A model generated the notes under the pieces. That model searched no databases and was not told the DNA's origin. It saw only the letters and a program-made list of their open reading frames with translations. DNA of 64,000 bases from Streptomyces albofaciens JCM 4342 (lineage in GTDB: Bacteria; Actinomycetota; Actinomycetes; Streptomycetales; Streptomycetaceae): contig NZ_PDCM01000002.1 of the NCBI RefSeq assembly GCF_008634025.1, forward strand, positions 1,860,001-1,924,000, written 5' to 3'. Both the position numbers and the translations under genes were made by a program. This document shows positions 47,093 to 54,399 of the stretch, piece by piece; the first letter of the stretch is position 1; every line of letters starts with the position of its first letter.

Positions 47093-48784
47093 ATGACGCA
47101 CCCCGCCACCGACGCCCCGCCGCCGCCCCAGGAGGCGGTGGGCCCGCTGATGCGCAGCCTGTCCGTGCTGCGCGCGCTCTCCACGGGCGGCGGGCGGCAG
47201 GCCGTCGGCGACCTCGTCCGCGCGACCGGGCTGGCGCGCTCCACCGTCGACCGCGTCCTGAGCACCCTGGCCCGCCTCGGGTACGTACGCGTCGAGGGCC
47301 GGGACGCGGTGCTCGCGCCCGGACTGTTGGAACTGGGCAACGCCTACCTGGCCGCCTCCGCACTGCCCGACCGGCTCGGCCCGGCCGCCGAACGGCTCGC
47401 CGACGCGCTCGACGAGTCGGTCTCGCTCGCCGTGCCGGACGGCGACGGGGTGCGCTTCGTCCACCAGGCGACACGGCGGCGCGCGATGTCGCTCGCGTTC
47501 CGCATCGGCGACCTGCTGCCCGCCGAACGCGGTGCCCCCGGCGCCCTGTTCGCGGCCGGCTGGGACGAGGACGCCTGGCGGCGCTGGCGGGAGCGGCGCG
47601 CGGCGGACCCCACGGACGCGGGCTTTCCGGCTGTACCGCCGCGCCGGGACACGAACGGCGGTACGGGCGGCCCGGAGCACCCCGGCGCGGACTTCGCGTC
47701 CCGGGTCGAGGCGGCCCGTACCGCGGGCTGGTCCCTGGACGACCAGCTGATCGAACCGGGTCTGGTCGCCGTCGCCGTGCCCGTGCGCGACCCCCGGGGC
47801 CGCCCGGTGTGCGCGGTCAGCGTCGTCAGCCACACCAGCCGGCTGGCCGCCGCCGACCTGCCCGCCGCCGTACTCCCCCGGCTGCGCGAGACCGTCGCCG
47901 AGATGGAACGCGCCCTGGCCGATCCCGTCCCGCCCCGCCCCGTCCCCGAGCCCGCCGCCACCCGGCACGCCTCCTGGATGCGCGCCTCCAAGCAGGAGCT
48001 GGGCCCGGAGTTCGTCGAGTCACTGGCCCGCGGCCTGCTCACGCTCACCGCGTTCGGCACCGGCCGCGCCGAACTCCCGCTGACCGCCGTCGCCCAGGCC
48101 ACCGGCCTCGCCCGGGCCACCGCCCGGCGCGCCCTGATCACTCTGGAGCACCTCGGCTACCTCGCCTCGGACGGGCGCCTCTTCCGCCCCACACCGAAGG
48201 TGCTCGACCTGGGCTTCGCCCCGCTGTCGGGCCTGACGCTGCCCGAGATCGCCCAGCCCCACCTGGCCGCGCTGGTGGAGCAGGTGCACGACTCCGCGTC
48301 GATGGCGGTGCTGTCCGGTACGGACATCCAGTACGTGGCGCGGGTCCCCACCGTACGGATCATGAGCGTCAACATCACCGTGGGCACCCGCTTCCCGGCC
48401 TACCCCACCTCCATGGGCCGGGTCCTGCTCGCCGGCCTCCCCCCGGCAGAACGCACCGCCCGTCTCACCCGCACCGCCCTCACCCCGCTCACCCAGCACA
48501 CGGTCACCTCCCCCGAACGCCTCGCGGCCCTGCTGGAGCAGGCCGGCGAAGAGGGATACGCCCTGGTGGACGAGGAGTTGGAGGAGGGCCTGCGCTCGAT
48601 CGCCGTTCCCATACGCGACCGCGACTCCCGCGTCGTCGCCGCCGTCAACATCTCCACCCACGCGGGCCGCCGTTCCCCCGCCGAGGACCGCGACGCCTTC
48701 CTGCCCCCGCTGCGGGCTGCCGCGGCGCGCATCGAGGCGGATCTGCGTACGGCGGGGCGGTATCTGCGGATCGCGGCGGCGTAG
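47093..48784 (+). CDS. Tandem IclR-IclR fusion regulator of the pca operon
   Basis: A 563-residue protein made of two complete IclR-type regulators in one chain. Unit 1: helix-turn-helix near residues 18-75 (ALSTGGGRQAVGDLVRATGLARSTVDRVLSTLARLGYV) and effector domain to about 275. Unit 2: helix-turn-helix near 318-375 (LPLTAVAQATGLARATARRALITLEHLGYL) and effector domain to the end (RVPTVRIMSVNITVGTRFPAYPTSMGRVLLAGL). The second unit resembles PcaR/PobR proteins that sense protocatechuate-pathway intermediates. A fused pair could sense two ligands, for example 4-hydroxybenzoate and protocatechuate or oxoadipate. ATG 47093 follows GGAG. It lies divergent to pcaI across the palindrome. Confidence 0.88.
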   Translation: MTHPATDAPPPPQEAVGPLMRSLSVLRALSTGGGRQAVGDLVRATGLARSTVDRVLSTLARLGYVRVEGRDAVLAPGLLELGNAYLAASALPDRLGPAAERLADALDESVSLAVPDGDGVRFVHQATRRRAMSLAFRIGDLLPAERGAPGALFAAGWDEDAWRRWRERRAADPTDAGFPAVPPRRDTNGGTGGPEHPGADFASRVEAARTAGWSLDDQLIEPGLVAVAVPVRDPRGRPVCAVSVVSHTSRLAAADLPAAVLPRLRETVAEMERALADPVPPRPVPEPAATRHASWMRASKQELGPEFVESLARGLLTLTAFGTGRAELPLTAVAQATGLARATARRALITLEHLGYLASDGRLFRPTPKVLDLGFAPLSGLTLPEIAQPHLAALVEQVHDSASMAVLSGTDIQYVARVPTVRIMSVNITVGTRFPAYPTSMGRVLLAGLPPAERTARLTRTALTPLTQHTVTSPERLAALLEQAGEEGYALVDEELEEGLRSIAVPIRDRDSRVVAAVNISTHAGRRSPAEDRDAFLPPLRAAAARIEADLRTAGRYLRIAAA

Positions 48785-48793
48785 GTGGCCGGG

Positions 48794-49633
48794 TCACGCC
48801 CAGGGCGCCGCCCCGCCCCCGTTCGCCCAGGCGACCAGCCGTTCGCCGTCGAAGCAGCGGATGCCGCAGGTGGCGGCGTAGTCGGCGGCGGGTTCGGTGA
48901 AGGTGCTCGTGGTGACGACGGCGGCGACCTCGGCCTCGTGCACCGTGAAGCAGGTGCCGCCGAAACGCTGTACGTCCTGGGAGCCGACCTTGTTCGTCCC
49001 GCCGTACCGCTTGCACTGGATGATGATCCGCCGGCCGTCGGACGCGGTGGCCAGTACGTCCGCGCCCAGGTCCCCCGCGCCGCCGACCACCTGGACGTCC
49101 CGGCAGCCGTCGCGTTCGCAGAGGCGGGCTATCGCCTGCTCGAAGCCGTCCGCGTCCAGGGCGAGGAAGTCCTCGACACGCCAGGGCGCCGCGTCGGCCG
49201 TCCCGGCCCCGGCCGTCGGACCGGTCTCCGCGACCGGGCCGGCCTCCGTCATCGGACCGGCCTCCGTCATCGGAGCGGCCGGAGCGGCCGCGGCCATCGC
49301 CGCCACCTCCGCCTCGGCCTCCGCCTTCCCCTCCCGCGCCGCCCGCCGCAGCTCACGCAGCCGCGGCATGCCACGCACCGCCACCACGGCCACGGCCACG
49401 AGCAGCGGGAGGACCACGGCGCCCACGCCGAGCGCCGGGCCCGGGTGCGCGACCGCCCACCGGACCGCTTCCCGTACGGCGAGGTATCCGCCGCAGAGCA
49501 GGGCGCCGACCACGGCCAGGACGAACACCGTCCGCCGCATCGGGTACGCGCGGGCACCGGTACGGGAACGGGCACGGACGCCGGGGCGGAGCGAGCCGGG
49601 TGACGTGCCGTCAACTCTCCATGGTGCGGCCAC
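48794..49633 (-). CDS. Membrane-anchored Mrr-type restriction endonuclease-like protein
   Basis: A 279-residue protein. Two hydrophobic segments near residues 33-50 and 60-80 are followed by an Ala/Glu-rich linker with repeated MTEAGP. The C-terminal nuclease domain is of the Mrr_cat type: FLALDADGFEQAIARLCERDGCRDVQVVGGAGDLGADVLATASDGRRIIIQCKRYGG, with the D/QxK catalytic residues in GADV and IIQCKRY. Mrr enzymes cut modified DNA, but membrane-anchored members may act on incoming DNA or have other roles. The GTG at 49633 is behind AAGGAG. ATG 49540 would remove 31 residues. No partner methylase is near. Confidence 0.82.
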   Translation of the reverse strand: MAAPWRVDGTSPGSLRPGVRARSRTGARAYPMRRTVFVLAVVGALLCGGYLAVREAVRWAVAHPGPALGVGAVVLPLLVAVAVVAVRGMPRLRELRRAAREGKAEAEAEVAAMAAAAPAAPMTEAGPMTEAGPVAETGPTAGAGTADAAPWRVEDFLALDADGFEQAIARLCERDGCRDVQVVGGAGDLGADVLATASDGRRIIIQCKRYGGTNKVGSQDVQRFGGTCFTVHEAEVAAVVTTSTFTEPAADYAATCGIRCFDGERLVAWANGGGAAPWA

Positions 49634-49650
49634 GGGCGGGGCTCCTTCAC

Positions 49651-49698
49651 TTCCGCGGGACGGGTACGACTGCGCTGATCACCTCCTGCCCCGCGGAA
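49651..49698. promoter_or_regulatory. 9-bp inverted repeat upstream of the Mrr-like gene
   Basis: TTCCGCGGG (49651-49659) and CCCGCGGAA (49690-49698) pair perfectly around 30 bases that include an isolated AGGAGGTGATC on the minus strand with no start codon at proper distance. It could be a terminator for the transporter relic or a leader structure of the Mrr-like gene. Confidence 0.4.
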
Positions 49699-49713
49699 CC
49701 GCATCCATGATCG

Positions 49714-50388
49714 TCACTGGGTCGCGGCCGCCTCCGCCCGAGCCCGCCCCACACCTCGCCCGACGCCCCGGCGCGCCACCGGCGCCAGCGCGACGCTCAC
49801 CGCCCCGACCAGCCCCGCCAGAGCGAACGCGGCGAATCCGAGGCGGTCGTCGCCGCTCGCGGCCGGCGTGCCGCCGAGCCAGGGCCCGGCGACCGCGCCC
49901 GTACGGCCGATGCCGGTGACCCAGCCCGGGCCGGTGGCGCGGCCGGCGGGCGGGTACACGCGGTCGGCCGCCGTGTACACCATGACCTGCGCGCTGAACA
50001 GCCAGACGCCGGTGACCGCCACGACCGCGTACGTCAGCCCGAGCGGCAGCCGCGCGCCCAGCGGCAGCGCTCCGGCGGCGGTGAGCAGGAACCAGACGGC
50101 CGAGACGCGGACCGGGCCGAAACGGCCGGCGGTGCGGCCGGCCACCAGCATGCCGACGATGCCGCCCGCGTTGACGGCCATCAGGAAGCCGGCCGAGGAC
50201 GTGAGGCCGTAGCCCGAGGCGCGCATCATCTGCGGCAGCCACGTACTGATCCCGTACACGAGCATCAGGCCGCAGAAGGAGGCGGCCCAGAGGAGGGGCG
50301 TCGCCCAGCGGGTGCCGGGTCCGGACAGGCCGAGGACCGCGCCGAGGCGCCCCTTCGCTCCAGCGGACGGCACGTCGGCCGCGGCCAC
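49714..50388 (-). pseudogene. C-terminal half of an aromatic-acid MFS transporter (PcaK-like), N-terminus missing
   Basis: The 224 residues begin in what would be the central cytoplasmic loop and contain about six membrane helices: TPLLWAASFCGLMLVYGISTWLPQMMRASGYGLTSSAGFLMAVNAGGIVGMLVAGRTAGRFG is the start of the second half in the aromatic acid:H+ symporter family. A full-length protein would be near 450 residues. An in-frame TGA lies two codons before the GTG, and no frame upstream encodes the first six helices. It sits beyond the regulator of the pca operon, where the 4-hydroxybenzoate or protocatechuate transporter is often found, so I read it as a relic. Confidence 0.72.
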
Positions 50389-50415
50389 GGATCAGCACGC
50401 CGCCCCGACCCCCTG

Positions 50416-50880
50416 TCAACGCCCCGCGCGCCCCTTCCCCGCGCCCGCCCGCCGCCGGTTCCGCAGGTCGCGCCCCACCGCGGCGGCCACGGCTCCCACG
50501 ATGATCAGCACCGCCCCCAGCGCGGCCACCGCGGTCAGCGGGCCTCCGCCGGTGGCGGGCAGGGCGGGGCGCCCCGTCGGCGGGGAGGCGGGCCCGGCTC
50601 CCGTACGGAGACCGGGGCCGGGCGTCAGAACCACCGGCTCCGGAAGGCAGTCGCCGGGAGTGGAACAGCGGACCGTTCCGTCCGTCCCGTCGGACGGCAT
50701 GGCCGGATCGCCGGTCGGTACGGGCGGGGCCACCACGGCCGACGACCGGTCGCCGGGCGGCGCGACGGCGTACGCGCCGCCGGGAGAACCGCACACGAGA
50801 ACCAGGAGCGCGGCGAGCAGCAGTGCGACGGGCCCGCCGGGACGCGGATGCCGCGGCGCACAGAGGGGAAGTGCGTGCAC
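50416..50880 (-). CDS. LPXTG-anchored small secreted protein
   Basis: A 154-residue surface protein. An N-terminal signal peptide (PVALLLAALLVLVCGSPGGAYA) is followed by a Pro/Gly/Thr-rich mature part with two Cys (CSTPGDC). The C-terminal sortase signal LPATGG is followed by a hydrophobic stretch and RNRRR. The GTG start is behind AGGAGA. It is probably linked to peptidoglycan by a housekeeping or class E sortase. The mature part has no recognisable domain. No sortase gene is adjacent. Confidence 0.8.
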   Translation of the reverse strand: MHALPLCAPRHPRPGGPVALLLAALLVLVCGSPGGAYAVAPPGDRSSAVVAPPVPTGDPAMPSDGTDGTVRCSTPGDCLPEPVVLTPGPGLRTGAGPASPPTGRPALPATGGGPLTAVAALGAVLIIVGAVAAAVGRDLRNRRRAGAGKGRAGR

Positions 50881-51086
50881 GGCGCTCTCCTGACGGGCGG
50901 TGAAATCCGGTTCGCTGCCAGCACTGTGCAGCAAAGCCACCGGCCGCACGCCGTCGCTCGCGGCCCGTCGCCGCCCCGATCACCCGTATTCCGCACACGG
51001 CAGTGTCCGGCCGGCGGCCGTACGCGGGGTGCGTACGACCGCGCCCGCCCGTTCGACGGACGGGCAGGTCTGGAATCCTCCTCCTC

Positions 51087-51272
51087 ATGAGCACACCACC
51101 AGACGGGCTACCCGCCTACCGCGTCCTGACCGGACCGGACGATGCCACGTTCTGCCGGCGCGTGAGCGAAATGCTGGAGCTCGGTTACGAGTTGCACGAA
51201 GGCCCCGCCGTCGCCTTCAACGGCGAGCGCGTCATCGTCGCCCAGGCGCTGATCTGGCCGACACGACCGTAG
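51087..51272 (+). CDS. DUF1737 family small protein
   Basis: A 61-residue protein: YRVLTGPDDATFCRRVSEMLELGYELHEGPAVAFNGERVIVAQALIW is the DUF1737 pattern. Function unknown. The family is small, soluble and usually single-domain. No clear Shine-Dalgarno sequence precedes the ATG, so leaderless expression is possible. Convergent with the MFS gene at 51291. Confidence 0.85.
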   Translation: MSTPPDGLPAYRVLTGPDDATFCRRVSEMLELGYELHEGPAVAFNGERVIVAQALIWPTRP

Positions 51273-51290
51273 GGACCCGGCCAGGCACGG

Positions 51291-52592
51291 TCAATCGCCC
51301 CTGAGCCCGTGCGTCCGCGTGCCGCGGCGCGCGCGGGCGTGGGCGACGGCCAGGGCGAGCAGTACCGCCAGGCACAGCACGGCGGTCGCGCAGGCGAAGT
51401 ACTGCACGGCAGCGAGAAGCCCGACCGCAGCGGCGAGGAGGCCCACGCCGATGACGGGCAGGCCGACGCCGAGGTAGATGATCACGTAGAAGCTGGAGAG
51501 CACGTCGGCCCGGCGCTCGGCGGGGGCCGCCGCGTTGACCGCCGTCAGGCCGCCCAGGAAGACCAGTCCCTGGCCGACACCGGCGATCACGGTCGCGGCG
51601 AGCAGCAGGGGCAGCGAGGCGAGGCCGCCCGCGAGGGCGAGCAGTGCCAGCCCGGTGGCCAGCAGCGGGAGTCCGGCGAGTTCCAGGGCCCGCGCCGGCC
51701 TGCCGTAGCCGAGGAGCTGGGCGAGGGCGGAGCAGGCCAGCATCAGGGCCACGGCCGCGCCGCCCAGGAGCAGATTGCCGCTGCCGGAGAGCGTGGCGAC
51801 GTAGGTGGGCACGAGGGTCAGGAACAGTCCGATCACGGCGAACGCGAGGAATCCCGCCGTCCCGCTGGTCGCGAACACCGCCCGCACGGCGTGCGGGATC
51901 CCCGGCCGGCGGGGGCGCCACCGCCTGCCGGGACGGGCCGCGGGCAGCGCGAGGACGGCTGCCGCCGCGGGGATCAGCAGGGCGATCTCGATCGCGTAGG
52001 GCAGGACGTACGGCGCCGGGGCGTACTCGGCGAGCAGACCGGCCAGTACGGGGCCGAGCCCCAGCCCGCCCACGGAGGCCACGGTGGAGACCAGCGCCGC
52101 CTTGCGGCGGTCGCCGGCCGGTTCGAGTTCCGTCAGCGCCGCGGTGAGCGGTCCCGAAGCCGCTCCGACGGCGAGGCCTTGCAACACCCGGGCGGCGAAC
52201 AGCCATCCCGTACCGTCGGCGAGGGCGAGGACCAGCGACCCCAGCAAGGCCACCGCCACCGCCGGCAGCAGCACCCTGCGAGGGCCGACCGCGTCCGAGA
52301 GCGGGCCGGCCAGCAGCAGACAGGGGATCAGCACGGCGACGTACGCGGCGAAGATCAGCGTGACGACCAGCGGCGAGAACCCGAAGCGCGCCGCATAGCC
52401 CCGGTACAACGGCGTCGGCAGATTCGTGCCGGCCAGCAGGACCAGCAGCGCGTACGCGGCGCCCCGGAACCGCCACCGCCCTCCGGGCGAGGGCCGCCCG
52501 GTCGCATGCGGTGAGCCGGAAGACCGGGCGATCCGGCGGGTGGCGCGTGGCGGCCGGTGGCCGGCCCCCACGGCGAGGCGATCGAGCGGCAT
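51291..52592 (-). CDS. MFS transporter controlled by a divergent ArsR regulator
   Basis: A 433-residue, 12-helix MFS protein with motif A near GPLSDAVGPRRVLL and other typical loops (GLGLGPVLAGLLAEYAP). The N-terminal 50 residues are hydrophilic. ATG 52592 lies five bases after GGAGG. Upstream in-frame ATGs extend into the operator region and are rejected. It is divergent from the ArsR gene, with two dyads between. Efflux of a drug or metabolite is likely; the substrate is unknown. Confidence 0.88.
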   Translation of the reverse strand: MPLDRLAVGAGHRPPRATRRIARSSGSPHATGRPSPGGRWRFRGAAYALLVLLAGTNLPTPLYRGYAARFGFSPLVVTLIFAAYVAVLIPCLLLAGPLSDAVGPRRVLLPAVAVALLGSLVLALADGTGWLFAARVLQGLAVGAASGPLTAALTELEPAGDRRKAALVSTVASVGGLGLGPVLAGLLAEYAPAPYVLPYAIEIALLIPAAAAVLALPAARPGRRWRPRRPGIPHAVRAVFATSGTAGFLAFAVIGLFLTLVPTYVATLSGSGNLLLGGAAVALMLACSALAQLLGYGRPARALELAGLPLLATGLALLALAGGLASLPLLLAATVIAGVGQGLVFLGGLTAVNAAAPAERRADVLSSFYVIIYLGVGLPVIGVGLLAAAVGLLAAVQYFACATAVLCLAVLLALAVAHARARRGTRTHGLRGD

Positions 52593-52611
52593 CCATTCCT
52601 CCCCAGGCAAC

Positions 52612-52658
52612 ATGTTCAGAGTCGCCGAACATAGCAGATGTTCGGGGGCGTCGAACAT
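52612..52658. promoter_or_regulatory. Two ATGTTC...GAACAT dyads, ArsR operator candidates
   Basis: ATGTTC (52612-52617) with GAACAT (52627-52632), and ATGTTCG (52638-52644) with CGAACAT (52652-52658), form two adjacent inverted repeats in the 86-base divergent region. Repeated use of the same half-site argues for cooperative binding of the ArsR-family product, shutting off both genes. Confidence 0.7.
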
Positions 52659-52678
52659 GCTTGGGTATCCTGGGGACC

Positions 52679-53023
52679 ATGGCCAGCCGCACCGCGACCG
52701 AACTCGTCCACCCCGCCCGCGACCACCTGCGGTTCACCACCGTGCTGGCCGCCCTGAGCGACCCGGTCCGGCTGGCCGTCGTCGCCCGCCTCGCCGACGC
52801 CGGACCCGACGGGGAACTGGCGTGCACGACGTTCGCGCTGCCGGTCAGCAAGTCGACGCAGAGCGGGCACTTCAAAGTCCTGCGGGAGGCCGGCGTGATC
52901 CGCCAGCGCGACGAAGGCACCCGGCGACTGAACCGACTGCGCCGGGACGACCTCGACGCCCGCTTCCCCGGCCTGCTCGACCTCGCCATCCCCCAGGGCC
53001 GCGAGATCATCGCCGGCTGGTGA
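52679..53023 (+). CDS. ArsR-family transcriptional regulator
   Basis: A 114-residue winged-helix repressor: VLAALSDPVRLAVVARLADAGPDGELACTTFALPVSKSTQSGHFKVLREAGVIRQRDEGTRRLNRL. The classic metal-binding CxCxxC motif of ArsR/SmtB is absent (a single Cys in LACTTF), so a non-metal effector is likely. It is divergent from the MFS transporter with two shared dyads. ATG 52679 lies close behind the dyads. The larger in-frame extension upstream reads through the operators and is rejected. Confidence 0.9.
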   Translation: MASRTATELVHPARDHLRFTTVLAALSDPVRLAVVARLADAGPDGELACTTFALPVSKSTQSGHFKVLREAGVIRQRDEGTRRLNRLRRDDLDARFPGLLDLAIPQGREIIAGW

Positions 53024-53193
53024 CCGGCACCCTTCCCCCTACGCGGCTACGCGGCTCCCCCGCCCCCACAACTCCTCGGCGTGTTCCGCGAACCGGTCGA
53101 ACATGCCGCCGTCCTCCTGCCTGCGCAAATGCAGCAGCGGCGCGTCGCGCGCGCCGCGTCCCGCCACCTGCAGCATACGAGCCGCCCCGCCCC

Positions 53194-54372
53194 TCAGTGC
53201 CGCCACCGCCGCTTCGCGTACGCATACAGCCGGGCCTTGACGTCGGCCGGTGGCAGGAACTCGGCCCAGCGTTCGGGGTACTCGGCGGGGGGTGGGGTGT
53301 CGTCGTCCTCGGTGTCGTCGTCCTCGGTGTCGTCGTCCTCTTCGTCGTCCGGGTCCGGGGCGGCGTCCGCGGCGGTACTGCCCAGGCCCATGGTGGCGAG
53401 GGCCGTGCGCCGGGGCGCGGCCGCCTCGCGGGCGCGGCGTTCCTTCTCGGCACGGCCGGCGGCGGTGGCGACCGAGGGCCACACGCGGTCCAGGGCGGCG
53501 TTCATGGCGGCGCCGACCAGGACCGCGAAGGCGGAGACGCCGATCCACAGGAGGACGGCGACCGGTGCGGCGAGGGAGCCGTAGATGGTGGGGCCCTCGA
53601 CGGTCTGGGTGAGGTAGACGCGCAGGAGGAGGCTGCCCAGCACCCACATGGCCAGGGCGACGACCGCGCCCGGGATGTCCTCGCGCCAGGGTGAGCGCAC
53701 GGGAACGGACACGTGGTAGAGGGTGGTGAGGAAGGCGACGGAGAGGATCAGGACGACGGGCCAGTACAGGACGCGGATGGCGGTCCCGCTCGCCGGCATC
53801 CAGCTCACGACGGTGTCCGGACCGACCACCATCAGCGGCAGCGCCACGGCGCCGACGACCAGCGCGGCCAGGTAGAGCACGAAGGCCAGCAGGCGGGTCC
53901 GGACGATGCCGCGCCGCCCGTCCAGCCCGTACATGATCGTGATGGTGTCGACGAAGACGTTGACGGCGCGGGAGCCGGACCACAGGGCGATGGCGAAGCC
54001 GAGGGAGATCACGTCCGGGCGGCGGCCGGTGAAGATGTCGTCGAGCAGCGGCCGGGCGATCTCGTTGACGCCCTTGCTGGACAGCAGCGTGTCGGACGCG
54101 CTGAGGATGTTCTCGCGGATGTGGTCGATGGTCTCCCGGCCGATCCAGGGCTCCATGTAGCCGAGCAGGCCGATGAAGCCGAGGAGCAGCGGCGGCAGCG
54201 ACAGCAGGCAGAAGAACGCGGCCTCGGCGGCGAGCCCGGTGACGCGGTACTCCATGCAGGAGTTGACGGTGTCCTTCAGCAGCAGCCAGGCGAGGCGGCG
54301 TTTGGAGACGTTCCGATACAGGACCCGGGCCCTGTGCAGACGGCCGGACGGCCGCTGCGCTGCTTCTTTCAC
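53194..54372 (-). CDS. YihY/virulence factor BrkB family membrane protein
   Basis: A 392-residue integral membrane protein with about six helices: AAFFCLLSLPPLLLGFIGLLGY, ISLGFAIALWSGSRAVNVFVDTI, LLAFVLYLAALVVGAVALPLMVV, VLYWPVVLILSVAFLTTLYHVSV, DIPGAVVALAMWVLGSLLLRVYL and LAAPVAVLLWIGVSAFAVLVGAAMNAAL, the YihY/BrkB pattern. The C-terminus is charged with DDTED repeats (53296-53345). Role unknown; once mislabelled ribonuclease BN. The GTG start has AAGGAGG at ideal spacing. It is divergent from the AidB-like gene across only 27 bases. Confidence 0.88.
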   Translation of the reverse strand: MKEAAQRPSGRLHRARVLYRNVSKRRLAWLLLKDTVNSCMEYRVTGLAAEAAFFCLLSLPPLLLGFIGLLGYMEPWIGRETIDHIRENILSASDTLLSSKGVNEIARPLLDDIFTGRRPDVISLGFAIALWSGSRAVNVFVDTITIMYGLDGRRGIVRTRLLAFVLYLAALVVGAVALPLMVVGPDTVVSWMPASGTAIRVLYWPVVLILSVAFLTTLYHVSVPVRSPWREDIPGAVVALAMWVLGSLLLRVYLTQTVEGPTIYGSLAAPVAVLLWIGVSAFAVLVGAAMNAALDRVWPSVATAAGRAEKERRAREAAAPRRTALATMGLGSTAADAAPDPDDEEDDDTEDDDTEDDDTPPPAEYPERWAEFLPPADVKARLYAYAKRRWRH

Positions 54373-54399
54373 TGGCTGCACCTCCTTACCGTATCTGCC

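Noticed and set aside
49680..49713. AGGAGGTGATC upstream of the Mrr-like gene as a third leader ORF
   Set aside because: No ATG, GTG or TTG at usable distance except one inside the binding site itself; the Mrr-like gene has its own AAGGAG.
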